From Enterobacter pseudoroggenkampii (GTDB lineage Bacteria; Pseudomonadota; Gammaproteobacteria; Enterobacterales; Enterobacteriaceae), in the NCBI RefSeq assembly GCF_026420145.1, contig NZ_JAPMLV010000001.1, positions 2,663,192 to 2,727,191 of the forward strand: DNA of 64,000 nucleotides. Direction: 5' to 3'. Below are positions 1 to 8,505 of this stretch, piece by piece (positions within the stretch are counted from its first letter, which is position 1; each line of letters starts with the position of its first letter). The translations under genes were made by a program, and so were the position numbers. Below the pieces are notes generated by a model, which was given only the letters and a program-made list of their open reading frames with translations, was not told the DNA's origin and searched no databases.

Positions 1-2653
1 CCCCCTCTTTCACGCTGGCTTTCACCTTCACCGAGAGCGTCTGGTTTGGACGCATTTTCTGCGGGTTATCGAGCGCAATATTCAGGCGGCGATTTTCGTC
101 ACCCATCGGCAGATGCAGCAGGCCGACCGCGCGTTTCGGCGTGGCGGATTTGGATTTATCTCCGGGACGTACCACCAGTGTACTCAGGTAGAGGTCGTGA
201 CGCTTCCAGGCCTTGTCGACCGGGATAGCGAGATCCAGTCCGTTTGCCGGTACGTCGATCTCTTTCCACCACAGCGGCCCTTCGCTGGACTCGATCATCG
301 CATAGCCCTTGCCTGCGGCTGGCGCGGCAATGTGCAGGTTGATGGTGTCGCCAGGCTGATAGGCTGGCTTATCCAGTTTCAAGGTCACACGGTCAGGGCG
401 TGCCGCGCCGGTGCCGTCGCTGTTATCCTGCCAGCTGTACCCCGCCCAGAAGCGCACGCTGCTGACCATCTCATCAGGCGCTTTCACCTCCAGACGATAA
501 GAGCCCCACTCCACCGGGAAGGTGACTTTACCCGTTTCATCGGCCTTAAGCGTCAGCTCCTGCTCACCTTCGACCAGATCTTTCTGATCGAACTGAGACT
601 GCCAGCCTTCGCTCTCAGACCAGTTCCAGAAGTAGTCCCGACGCTCGCGAATCAGACGAACCTGTAACCCGGAAACGGCCTTTTTCGCGCCGCTAGCATC
701 GGCATACACGATGTCGAAGCTGGCGTTGCCGTTCTCATCAACAATCGGTTGGTTGACGGTCGTATCGGTGCGGTAGTCGTAAACGGCTTTACTGGCGAAC
801 TGAGGGCGAATACCCGGCAATTCCGCTGCGGGCCAGATGGCCTGCTCAGCACGACGCGTCACCGGACGACCGCCCGACTCCAGCAGGCTGGCCTGCAGGA
901 TCAGTTGCAGCGGAGAGTGCACCTCTTTCCATTGGCTTTCGGTAGTAACCTGCCCACGTCCCTGCTCGTCCAGCGTAAGCTGTACTTCATCCAGGCTGCG
1001 GCTCAGATTCTCTTCGGCGATATCACCAAACTGGAAGCCCGGCAGCGCGGCCACCGCGTCACGCAGCGGACGCAGGAAGAGCTGGCCCTGCAGAGAGTTA
1101 CCGTTGGCCGGAGCGCCATACAGGTAATAGCCGACCACGTTAAAGTCCACGTTATCCTGCGGTGAAACCGGCATTTTTTGTCCGCTCAGGTTGAGCGCCA
1201 TGCGCTCTGGCATGAAGTCTTCGACGTGGAAGTCCCACAGACGCTGCAGGTTATCGCCCGTGTTGGCGCGGATATGCCACATGCCGGTCTGCGCCCCGCT
1301 GTCCAGCGGATAGTTGAAGCGATAGAGACCGTTCTCCGGCTTGACGACGATGGTACGCGCGACCTGTCCATCCGGACGCAGCACGTCAAGCTTCACGGGC
1401 TGATCGGGAAGTGGCTTACCGTCACTGTCGCGCAGCAGGCCGTTGAGGATCACCGTTTCGCCCGGGCGGTAGAGATCGCGTGGGCCAAACATAAAGAACT
1501 GCTTGCTGTAGCCCGGACTCCCTGCGATATCAAACTCCGCCAGATCAAGAGCCGGCAGCTTGAGGTCAAGCAGCGTGGTCTGGCCGTCTTTACTGGCCAG
1601 GATCAGCGCGGCCTCTTTGTCGGTCTCAAGCTTTGCGTGGCCATCGCCGTCGCTTTTCGCTTCGGCAAGCGTCTGCCCTTTATCGTTCAACAGGGTGACG
1701 GTGACGCCAGACTGCGCCGCACCGTTCTCCAGACTCTGGGTGAAGATGTCCAGGCGATTATGATAACGGTGAGCGGACAGGCCAATATCGCTTAAGGTAA
1801 AGAGCGTCGCGGCGTTGCTATAGTTGTAGTGCCCGGCCTGGTTCATGACCGCAATATAAACGCCAGACTGCTGGAGCGGTTTAATATCCTTCAGGGGCAG
1901 CAGCAATTTTTCGCGCGTATTGCGCGCCGGATTAAGATCGAATCGACCGGTGTAAACCAGCTCCGCCATCTTCAGCAGGTTATCGGACTCCCAGTTGGTC
2001 AGCGAGTTGCGGTACTCCCACTGGCTGACAAGAGAGGCCAGCGATTCAGGCTTCACGCGGTAAAAGTTGACGTCAACATTGTTGACGTTGAGCGCCATCA
2101 CCGGCAGACCTTCCACCACCTTACCCGGCAGCAGCGAGCCGCGGCTGGCAAAACCAACGGTGGGTTCAACGTCGCGGGTGGTCAGGGCTTTCTCATAATC
2201 AATGCCGAACGTCGCCTTGTTCAACGCCTGCAGGCCCCGTTCAACGGTGACGACCAGGTTGCGGTTGGGCTCCAGATGACGCAGGCGAAGCTCTTTCAGG
2301 TTAGGCGCCAGCTCCCACGCCCCGTCAACTTTGCCGCTTTTTTTGTCCACGACATGCACCGTTTTCGCGAAATCCTGATCGGGATTCAGCGGAACCGAGA
2401 ATGTCAGTACCAGCGTGGCGGCACCGTCGAGCTGAACTTCAGAGGCATCCAGCAGGGTCAGCGCTTTTCCCTGGCTCTGGGCGGCGAGCTTAGCCAGCGT
2501 TTCAGCATTTGGCTTTTCCGCGGCTTTCGGTGTGGATGCGGTGGATGCCGCGGGAGCCGCAGCCTGAGATTTATCGTCGCTGTTATCACAGCCGACAAGC
2601 GTAAACGTGGTAAGCAGCGCAAGAGAGAGCGCGGCTAAGCGAAACGGTTTCAT
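1..2653 (-). CDS. yfhM: Alpha-2-macroglobulin family lipoprotein YfhM, N-terminal 884 residues (runs off window)
   Basis: This minus-strand reading frame is open from an ATG at 2653 to the window edge with no stop, giving 884 complete codons of a protein of roughly 1650 residues in E. coli. It begins with a lipoprotein signal peptide: MKPFR, a hydrophobic stretch, then the lipobox LVGC at about residues 20-23, followed by Asp/Ser-rich linker and an Ala/Pro-rich segment. The family (bacterial alpha-2-macroglobulin) sits in the periplasm anchored by lipid and is thought to trap invading proteases through a bait region and thioester. Those key parts lie beyond the left edge, so I cannot check the thioester. 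In E. coli pbpC follows. Several apparently open frames on the other strand here are shadows of this gene. Confidence 0.93.
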   Translation of the reverse strand, partial: MKPFRLAALSLALLTTFTLVGCDNSDDKSQAAAPAASTASTPKAAEKPNAETLAKLAAQSQGKALTLLDASEVQLDGAATLVLTFSVPLNPDQDFAKTVHVVDKKSGKVDGAWELAPNLKELRLRHLEPNRNLVVTVERGLQALNKATFGIDYEKALTTRDVEPTVGFASRGSLLPGKVVEGLPVMALNVNNVDVNFYRVKPESLASLVSQWEYRNSLTNWESDNLLKMAELVYTGRFDLNPARNTREKLLLPLKDIKPLQQSGVYIAVMNQAGHYNYSNAATLFTLSDIGLSAHRYHNRLDIFTQSLENGAAQSGVTVTLLNDKGQTLAEAKSDGDGHAKLETDKEAALILASKDGQTTLLDLKLPALDLAEFDIAGSPGYSKQFFMFGPRDLYRPGETVILNGLLRDSDGKPLPDQPVKLDVLRPDGQVARTIVVKPENGLYRFNYPLDSGAQTGMWHIRANTGDNLQRLWDFHVEDFMPERMALNLSGQKMPVSPQDNVDFNVVGYYLYGAPANGNSLQGQLFLRPLRDAVAALPGFQFGDIAEENLSRSLDEVQLTLDEQGRGQVTTESQWKEVHSPLQLILQASLLESGGRPVTRRAEQAIWPAAELPGIRPQFASKAVYDYRTDTTVNQPIVDENGNASFDIVYADASGAKKAVSGLQVRLIRERRDYFWNWSESEGWQSQFDQKDLVEGEQELTLKADETGKVTFPVEWGSYRLEVKAPDEMVSSVRFWAGYSWQDNSDGTGAARPDRVTLKLDKPAYQPGDTINLHIAAPAAGKGYAMIESSEGPLWWKEIDVPANGLDLAIPVDKAWKRHDLYLSTLVVRPGDKSKSATPKRAVGLLHLPMGDENRRLNIALDNPQKMRPNQTLSVKVKASVKEG

Positions 2654-2767
2654 CCTTTGTCCCTGGCCCATGGAGCCTGTTGGTCGTCGTCCGGATAAGT
2701 ATTATCCGCAAGTTTCATTAATTCAAAAAGTCCAATTTTAGAATCTGGAAAGCGCCTCGCAGAATGA

Positions 2768-2790
2768 CATCACGCCGCTACGCCGTGATG
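2768..2790. other. Inverted repeat in the yfhM / PTS operon intergenic region
   Basis: CATCACG and CGTGATG flank a 9-base loop. It lies in the 286-base divergent region between yfhM and the PTS gene. It has no T-tract on either side, so it is not an obvious terminator; it could be a protein-binding site or a chance hairpin. The rest of this region is AT-rich, with no -35/-10 pair that I would call with confidence. Confidence 0.3.
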
Positions 2791-2837
2791 GAACCGCGAT
2801 CACAGCACATAACGTCACATGTAACCTTTCGCGTCAT

Positions 2838-2852
2838 TTGTTTTTAAAACAA
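2838..2852. promoter_or_regulatory. Candidate RpiR-type operator upstream of the PTS operon
   Basis: TTGTTTT-T-AAAACAA is a perfect 7+1+7 palindrome about 90 bases before the PTS gene start. RpiR-family regulators bind AT-rich palindromes near their sugar operons, and the only nearby regulator of that family is encoded at 6800-7570. The assignment is inference from position and symmetry. Confidence 0.35.
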
Positions 2853-2939
2853 TAAGATAGCTGGATAAGTGCGCCTGAAGACTGCTAGTTTTATGACCAT
2901 GACGCACCCCGAGTGCGCGGTTCAATAAGAGAGAAAGCC

Positions 2940-4484
2940 ATGAAACGAGCCGTGAACGCCCTACAAAATTTCGGAAAATCATTGTACGGACCGGTACTTA
3001 TCTTACCGATCGTCGGTCTGTTCATTGCCTTTGGTAACGTGCTGGGTAACGGTAATCTCGCGGAGTATCTGCCGTTTCTTGGCCATCCCCTGATTCAGCA
3101 TATTGGTCAGCTTATCGCGAAATCTGCCGTGTCGGTGCTGGTGAACCTGGCGCTGGTGTTTGCGGTAGGGATCCCGATTGGTCTGGCGACGCGTGATAAA
3201 GGCTATGCCGCGCTGATTGGTCTGGTGACCTTTGTCGTATTCATCAACGCCATGAACGTCACGCTGCAGCTGCAGGGCGCGCTGGCGCCAGCTGCTCAGA
3301 TGAAAGCGGCCGGACAAACCATGGTGCTGGGCGTGCAGGTGCTGGAGATGGGCGTTTTTGCCGGGATCCTGACCGGTGCGCTCTCCGGCTATCTGTACAA
3401 CAAATACTCCGGCGTACAGTTTAACGGCGCGATGGCGATTTACTCCGGCCACTGTTTTGTCGCCATTGTGATGCTTCCGGTCTCCATGCTGCTCGGCGTA
3501 GTGATGAGCGAACTGTGGCCGTTTGCCCAGCAAGGTATTAGCGCCCTGGCGCTGGCCATCAAAGGTTCCGGACCGTTTGGCGTGGCCATCTACGGCTTCC
3601 TGGAACGCATTCTGGTCCCCACTGGCCTGCACCATCTGGTCTATACCCCGTTCCTCTATACCGAACTCGGGGGCACGCAGGAGGTCTGCGGCACGGTGTA
3701 TCAGGGCGCGCGCAATATCTATTTTGCCGAAATGGCCTGCCCGCAGGTGAAGCAGCTCAGCAGCACCGTGGTGTGGGACGCCCGCGGCATCAGCAAGATG
3801 TTTGGCCTGCCCGCCGCGGCGCTGGCGATGTATATGACTGCCAGGCCAGAGCGTAAAGCGGCGGCCAAAGCGATTCTGATCCCGGCGGCGCTGACCTCGC
3901 TGCTGGTCGGCGTCACCGAGCCGATTGAATTCTCCTTCCTGTTCGTCGCCCCGCTGCTGTTCGTGGTGCACGCGGTGCTGACCGGCATCGGCATGATGCT
4001 GTTCTCCCTGCTGGGCGTTCACGCCATCGGCGCCAACGGGATTATCGACTTCATCCTCTACAACCTGCCGCTCGGCACGGAGAAGTCCAACTGGCCGATG
4101 TACATCCTAGTCGGGCTGATCATGTTCGCCCTCTACTTCGTGGTGTTCCGCTTCCTGATCCTGCGCTTCAACATGAAAACGCCGGGCCGTGAAGATGAGG
4201 ACCAGGAGACGCGCCTCTACAGCAAGCAGGAGTACCAGGCGAAGGGCAATAACGACGGTCTGGGCGAGTCCATCGTGGTGGGGCTGGGCGGCCGGGAAAA
4301 TATTGAAGTGGTGGACAACTGCTACACCCGCTTACGCATCACGGTAAAGGACGTCGCCATTATCGACGAGCCGCGTCTGAAGACGACCGGCGCGAAAGGG
4401 ATTATCAAACAAGGTAACAACGTTCAGGTGGTCTATGGGCTGCATGTCAAAAAAATGCGAGAAGCCGTTGAGACGTTTCTCTGA
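2940..4484 (+). CDS. PTS alpha-glucoside transporter subunit EIICB
   Basis: This is a 514-residue membrane permease of the glucose-type PTS superfamily, EIIC first and EIIB last. The EIIC part (about 1-410) has many hydrophobic segments and the family motif around GVTEPIEFSFLF. The EIIB part (about 440-514) contains the phosphocysteine motif DNCYTRLR, with the cysteine near residue 461. It lacks EIIA, so it probably uses the glucose EIIA (Crr). The ATG at 2940 is preceded by AGAGAG; an in-frame GTG at 2913 would add nine residues but lacks a good ribosome site. The GH4 phospho-glucosidase 12 bases downstream suggests maltose, isomaltulose or a similar alpha-glucoside as substrate. Related proteins are AglA and GlvC. 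The exact sugar cannot be read from the sequence. This operon is absent from this place in E. coli K-12. Confidence 0.9.
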   Translation: MKRAVNALQNFGKSLYGPVLILPIVGLFIAFGNVLGNGNLAEYLPFLGHPLIQHIGQLIAKSAVSVLVNLALVFAVGIPIGLATRDKGYAALIGLVTFVVFINAMNVTLQLQGALAPAAQMKAAGQTMVLGVQVLEMGVFAGILTGALSGYLYNKYSGVQFNGAMAIYSGHCFVAIVMLPVSMLLGVVMSELWPFAQQGISALALAIKGSGPFGVAIYGFLERILVPTGLHHLVYTPFLYTELGGTQEVCGTVYQGARNIYFAEMACPQVKQLSSTVVWDARGISKMFGLPAAALAMYMTARPERKAAAKAILIPAALTSLLVGVTEPIEFSFLFVAPLLFVVHAVLTGIGMMLFSLLGVHAIGANGIIDFILYNLPLGTEKSNWPMYILVGLIMFALYFVVFRFLILRFNMKTPGREDEDQETRLYSKQEYQAKGNNDGLGESIVVGLGGRENIEVVDNCYTRLRITVKDVAIIDEPRLKTTGAKGIIKQGNNVQVVYGLHVKKMREAVETFL

Positions 4485-4496
4485 AAGGAGCTAAAG

Positions 4497-5864
4497 ATGT
4501 TTACACCCCCATTCATTCTGTCGATTGCCGGCGGCGGCAGCACCTACACGCCGGGCATTGTGAAAAGCCTGATGGTGCGCCTCCAGGATTTCCCGCTGGC
4601 CGAAATTCGCCTGTACGATATCGACGAGGCGCGTCAGAACACCATTGCGCCCGTCGTCGAGAAGGTCATTCGCGACCACAGTCAGCGCATCAAATTTACC
4701 GTCACCAGCGACCCGGAAGTGGCCTTCAGCGGCGCGCATTTCGTCTTCGCCCAGATGCGCGTCGGCCAGTATAAAATGCGCGAGCAGGATGAGAAGATCC
4801 CGCTGCGTCACGGCGTGGTCGGCCAGGAAACGTGCGGACCCGGGGGTCTGGCGTACGGACTGCGCACGATCCTGCCGATGGTGGAGCTTATCGATCTGGT
4901 GGATCGCTATGCGCACGAGAAGGCCTGGATCGTGAACTACTCCAACCCGGCGGCGATCGTCGCGGAGGGCGTACGCCGCCTGCGCCCGAACGCGCGGGTG
5001 CTGAACATCTGCGATATGCCGGTAGCCGCGATGCGCAATATGGGGGCGATTCTGGGTGTCGATCGCCACAAGCTCGAAGTCGACTACTTCGGCCTGAACC
5101 ACTTCGGCTGGTTTACCCGCGTGCTGGTGGACGGCGAAGACAAGCTGCCCGAGCTGCGTAAGCATATCGCGAAGTTTGGCCTGCTGACGGAAGATGCGGC
5201 CAAAACCGACCCGCAGCATTCCGATCCCTCCTGGGTGAAGACCTGGCGCAACATTAAGCCGATTATGGACAACTTCCCGGAGTATCTGCCGAACCCGTAT
5301 CTGCAGTATTACCTGATGCCGAACCAGATTGTGGCGCACCAGAACCCGGACTATACCCGCGCCAATGAAGTGATGGACGGGCGCGAGAAAAAGCTGTTCG
5401 CCGCCGCCGAAGAGTATAAGCGCACCGGGATCCTGCCGGATGCCTTCCACGTGGGCGTGCACGGCGAGTTTATCGTCGATGTCGCCCGCTCGCTGGCCTT
5501 TAACCTGCGAAGCCGCCATCTGGTGATGGTGGAAAACCGCGGCGCGATTACCAACCTGCCTTACGATGCCGTGGTAGAAGTGCCCGCTTATATCACCTCC
5601 GAGGGCCCGGAACCGATCCGCATCGGTCAGGTGCCGCTGTTCCATCAGACCCTTTTGCAACAGCAGCTCGCCTCTGAACAGCTGCTGGTGGAGGCGACCA
5701 TAGAAGGCAGCTATGAGAAAGCCCTGCAGGCATTCACCCTCAACCGCACCGTGCCGACCATGGAACATGCGAAAGCCATTCTGGATGAGATGATCGAGGC
5801 CAACCGCGACTATTGGCCTGCGCTGCAAAAAGCCTGGCAGGACGGCGAAACGGTGAAAAAATAG
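4497..5864 (+). CDS. 6-phospho-alpha-glucosidase, glycoside hydrolase family 4
   Basis: A 455-residue cytoplasmic enzyme that would cleave the phosphorylated disaccharide delivered by the upstream PTS permease into glucose and glucose 6-phosphate. GH4 enzymes use NAD and a divalent metal in a redox mechanism. Visible signatures are the N-terminal dinucleotide-binding loop GGGSTYTP (residues 12-19), NYSNPAA, the metal-ligand motif NICDMP (Cys172, Asp173) and GLNHFGW with His202. An AAGGAG-like ribosome site precedes the ATG. It resembles AglB/GlvA-type enzymes, but the N-terminal region differs enough from Klebsiella AglB as I recall it that I leave the symbol blank. A 6-phospho-beta-glucosidase (CelF/LicH) is the alternative; CDMP favours the alpha-type subgroup. 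Confidence 0.9.
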   Translation: MFTPPFILSIAGGGSTYTPGIVKSLMVRLQDFPLAEIRLYDIDEARQNTIAPVVEKVIRDHSQRIKFTVTSDPEVAFSGAHFVFAQMRVGQYKMREQDEKIPLRHGVVGQETCGPGGLAYGLRTILPMVELIDLVDRYAHEKAWIVNYSNPAAIVAEGVRRLRPNARVLNICDMPVAAMRNMGAILGVDRHKLEVDYFGLNHFGWFTRVLVDGEDKLPELRKHIAKFGLLTEDAAKTDPQHSDPSWVKTWRNIKPIMDNFPEYLPNPYLQYYLMPNQIVAHQNPDYTRANEVMDGREKKLFAAAEEYKRTGILPDAFHVGVHGEFIVDVARSLAFNLRSRHLVMVENRGAITNLPYDAVVEVPAYITSEGPEPIRIGQVPLFHQTLLQQQLASEQLLVEATIEGSYEKALQAFTLNRTVPTMEHAKAILDEMIEANRDYWPALQKAWQDGETVKK

Positions 5865-5894
5865 GGGCTTGCTCGCGAGTTGAACGTGGTTTGC

Positions 5895-5931
5895 TTGTCG
5901 GTGTCAGAAAAAACACCGACAATCCTTTTTT
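5895..5931 (+). terminator. Terminator-like hairpin between the glucosidase gene and sseA
   Basis: A 10-base perfect stem (TTGTCGGTGT with ACACCGACAA) is followed, after TCC, by seven T residues. It ends 24 bases before the sseA ATG, so it probably closes the PTS operon transcript and leaves almost no room for a separate sseA promoter downstream of it. Confidence 0.7.
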
Positions 5932-5954
5932 ACGGAAAAGAATGGAGGCAACTC

Positions 5955-6800
5955 ATGTCCACCTCATATTTTGTCGCTGCCGACTGGCTGATTGAGCACG
6001 GCGACGATCCGGAAGTTCAGATTATCGACGCGCGTATGGCCCCTCCGGGACAAGAGCATCGTGACGTGCCCGGTGAATACCGTGCCGGGCATCTGCCTGG
6101 CGCGGTATTTTTTGATATCGAAGCCCTCTCCGATCACACCACTCCCCTGCCGCACATGCTGCCGCGCCCGGAAGCGTTTTCCGTGGCGATGCGCGAGCTG
6201 GGCATCAGCAAAGACAAACACCTCGTTGTTTATGATGAAGGTAACCTCTTCTCCGCGCCGCGCGCGTGGTGGATGCTGAAAAACTTCGGCGTGGAAAAAG
6301 TCTCGATTCTTGCCGGCGGGCTGGCGGGCTGGAAGCGCGACGAGCTGCCGCTTCAGCAGGGCGACGTGACGCTGCCGGAAGGTGAATTCGACGCGACCTT
6401 TGACACCCACGTGGTAAAACGCCTGACCGACGTGCTGGTCGTGAGCCATGAAAAAACGGCGCAAATCGTCGATGCCCGTCCTGCTCCACGCTTCAATGCC
6501 CAAGCGGATGAACCGCGTCCGGGGCTGAAGCGCGGACATATTCCGGGCGCGCTGAACGTGCCGTGGGGCGACCTGGTGTTTGAGGGCGAACTGAAAACCA
6601 CCGACGAGCTGCGCGCCATTTTTGACCGTGCTGGCGTGGATTTACATCGTCCGATTATTGCCAGCTGCGGCTCCGGCGTCACGGCCTGCGTGGTGATCCT
6701 GGCGCTCGCCACGCTCGGTGCGAACGACGTCACGCTCTACGACGGCGCCTGGAGCGAATGGGGTGCGCGAGACGATCTGCCTGTCGAACCCGCGAAATAA
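5955..6800 (+). CDS. sseA: 3-mercaptopyruvate sulfurtransferase SseA
   Basis: A 281-residue two-domain rhodanese, the same length as E. coli SseA. It moves sulfur from 3-mercaptopyruvate to thiol acceptors or cyanide. Two rhodanese modules are visible: residues about 1-140 with the YDEGN motif, and about 155-281 carrying the active loop SCGSGVTAC, whose first cysteine is the sulfur carrier. The start at 5955 has the ribosome site GGAGG eight bases upstream; longer in-frame extension to 5880 has no such site. The stop TAA overlaps the ATG of the next gene (TAATG). In E. coli this gene directly follows the yfhM divergent region; here a sugar operon is inserted before it and a regulator after it. 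Confidence 0.96.
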   Translation: MSTSYFVAADWLIEHGDDPEVQIIDARMAPPGQEHRDVPGEYRAGHLPGAVFFDIEALSDHTTPLPHMLPRPEAFSVAMRELGISKDKHLVVYDEGNLFSAPRAWWMLKNFGVEKVSILAGGLAGWKRDELPLQQGDVTLPEGEFDATFDTHVVKRLTDVLVVSHEKTAQIVDARPAPRFNAQADEPRPGLKRGHIPGALNVPWGDLVFEGELKTTDELRAIFDRAGVDLHRPIIASCGSGVTACVVILALATLGANDVTLYDGAWSEWGARDDLPVEPAK

Positions 6801-7570
6801 TGGATAACCGCCTGGCCACGCTGTTAACGCGCGGGGCATCGCTGACCCGCGCGGAGTATCGCGTCCTCGCCCACCTCACGGAGCATCCGCTGCTGGTGGG
6901 CAATATTACGGTTCGCGAGCTGGCACAGGCGACGTTCGTTTCTACCGCCACCATTATGCGGCTGTGCCAGAAGCTGGGGTTCAGCGGCTTTAGCGAGTTT
7001 ATCTGGCACTGCAAGCAGCTGCTCTCCGACACGCCGCATATTGCCGTTCAGGGGCAATCGCGTCCTGAGTTCCCGGCGCTATTTAATCAGTTTATCGCCA
7101 ACTATCAGCACACCTTTCAGTGGGTCACGCAGGAGAAGCGACAGCAGTTTGCCGACCTGCTGCGCCAGAAAGAGAGCTTCTTTCTCTACGGCGCCGGGTT
7201 TTCCTATCTCTTTGCGGAGTACCTGACCAAGAAGCTGCAGGTGCTGGGCAAAACGGCGTTTATCTCCGGGCCGGGGGACAGCCGGAATATTTTCCTCAGC
7301 AACGCCGCGCGCTATCAGGTGTTTATTGCCGTCTCGCGCAGCGGCGAAACAGAGCAGGTGCTGGATAAAGCGCGGATTGCCAAAAACGTCGGCATGACGA
7401 TCGTCGCGTTTACCCGCGCCTCGGCCAACACGCTGGCGGGGATGGCGGACGTGCACTTTGCCCTCCATGATGAAGCGGTACACTTCGCCGCCGAAGCCGC
7501 GGGGGTGACGTCGTTTGAGTCGAATCTGGTGCTGCTGATGGATTTACTGCTGCTGGAAGCAACGGGGTGA
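6800..7570 (+). CDS. RpiR-family transcriptional regulator, likely regulator of the alpha-glucoside operon
   Basis: A 256-residue protein with an N-terminal helix-turn-helix of the RpiR type (about residues 1-75, including LAQATFVSTATIMRLCQKLG) and a C-terminal SIS domain (about 110-240, with FLYGAGFS and VSRSGETE) that binds phosphosugars. The ATG shares its A with the sseA stop codon, so translation is probably coupled. The family usually controls neighbouring sugar genes, so the PTS operon at 2940-5864 is the natural target, although sseA stands between them. Whether it represses or activates is not visible. Confidence 0.9.
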   Translation: MDNRLATLLTRGASLTRAEYRVLAHLTEHPLLVGNITVRELAQATFVSTATIMRLCQKLGFSGFSEFIWHCKQLLSDTPHIAVQGQSRPEFPALFNQFIANYQHTFQWVTQEKRQQFADLLRQKESFFLYGAGFSYLFAEYLTKKLQVLGKTAFISGPGDSRNIFLSNAARYQVFIAVSRSGETEQVLDKARIAKNVGMTIVAFTRASANTLAGMADVHFALHDEAVHFAAEAAGVTSFESNLVLLMDLLLLEATG

Positions 7571-7587
7571 CATTCACCCCGCTGAAA

Positions 7588-8364
7588 TCAGATGATGCGG
7601 TTGGTTTTGAGATCGCGCAGGAAGCCACCCCAGCGACGCTCGTAGAACGGGGTGATGTGCTCGGTAATAAAGTGGCTGATGCCTTTCTCACCGTTTTTCA
7701 CCTGACAGATATCAATCGGCTCATCGCCCGGTAGCGTATCGGTCGCCACGCTGCCCGCCGCCTGAACGATCTCGTCGAAATCGCCATCGGCTTCAATACC
7801 GATCAACAGCACCGGCTTTTCGTCCGCGCGCTCTTTGATAGAGCAGAGAAACGCGCGCCTGACGGGCTTGAGCGTTTTGAACAGCGTCGTCAGGGAATCA
7901 ATCATCTGCGCGGGCGGCTCGGCCACCTCAGACAGCAGCAGCGTTTCGCCCCCTTCCAGCACTTCCTGCGTGCTGAGCGGGTTGCCCTCTTCGCCAATCA
8001 GGTGGCTGATTTCACGCGGCGTGAACTCTTTCCCGGTCGGCAATTTAGCGTTGAGGAACAGCGTCTGGCCCAGCGTCATTTCAAACAGGGTACGCACCGG
8101 CATTACCACGAACGCCTGTTCGTCTTCTACCGCTTCCTGCAGGGCTTCCAGCGAAGTAAAGAACGGGATCACCGACGTGCCGTCATCTTTCTCCCAGTGC
8201 AGCAGATCCAGCGCGCTGTCTTCGACAACCTGCTCACCTTCCGCCGCGGTGCCCGGCACCCAGACGGTGGATTCCAGCAGCGTGCGGAAAAAAGCCGGAC
8301 GGTGGGCGGGCTCGGTCGCAGCCTGCTCCAGCAGGGTTTCTAATTCGTTTTTGGTATCTGACAT
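7588..8364 (-). CDS. sseB: SseB family protein (enhanced serine sensitivity)
   Basis: A 258-residue cytoplasmic protein very similar in length and sequence to E. coli SseB, whose overproduction changes serine sensitivity; its biochemical role is unknown. It has no membrane segments or signal. It converges on the RpiR regulator with only 17 bases between stops, in which no clear terminator is seen. Upstream, a repeat block separates it from pepB. This SseB is unrelated to the Salmonella type III secretion translocon protein of the same name. Confidence 0.93.
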   Translation of the reverse strand: MSDTKNELETLLEQAATEPAHRPAFFRTLLESTVWVPGTAAEGEQVVEDSALDLLHWEKDDGTSVIPFFTSLEALQEAVEDEQAFVVMPVRTLFEMTLGQTLFLNAKLPTGKEFTPREISHLIGEEGNPLSTQEVLEGGETLLLSEVAEPPAQMIDSLTTLFKTLKPVRRAFLCSIKERADEKPVLLIGIEADGDFDEIVQAAGSVATDTLPGDEPIDICQVKNGEKGISHFITEHITPFYERRWGGFLRDLKTNRII

Positions 8365-8385
8365 AGTTTGGCTACTTCAAAAAAC

Positions 8386-8497
8386 GCCGGGTGGCGCTTC
8401 GCTTACCCGGCCTACAAAACCGTAGGCCCGTGCAAGCGCAGCGCCGCCGGGCAATATGATGACTCCGAAGGCGCGCGTAAGCGCAGCGCCACCCGGC
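8386..8497. repeat. BIME-like cluster of three REP units between pepB and sseB
   Basis: Three imperfect palindromic REP units lie in tandem: 8386-8415 (GCCGGGTGGCGC...ACCCGGCCTAC), 8422-8452 in the opposite orientation, and 8470-8497 also inverted. Each can fold into a GC-rich stem. Such elements stabilise upstream mRNA 3' ends and bind gyrase, IHF or Pol I. Here they lie 3' of pepB. Confidence 0.85.
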
Positions 8498-8505
8498 TAA
8501 AAAGA

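Noticed and set aside
113..2638. Plus-strand open frames at the left edge (for example 113-667, 1178-1795, 1829-2638)
   Set aside because: They are shadows of yfhM, whose minus-strand frame is open from 2653 to the window edge and begins with a proper lipoprotein signal.
2800..2825. A CRP site before the PTS operon (GATCACAGCACATAACGTCACAT)
   Set aside because: Two TCACA-like halves are present but in direct rather than inverted arrangement with the wrong spacing, so it does not form the CRP palindrome.
7571..7587. The sRNA gene ryfA, which I recall near sseA in E. coli
   Set aside because: The sseA-sseB interval is filled by the RpiR gene, and only 17 bases are left; nothing like it was seen.
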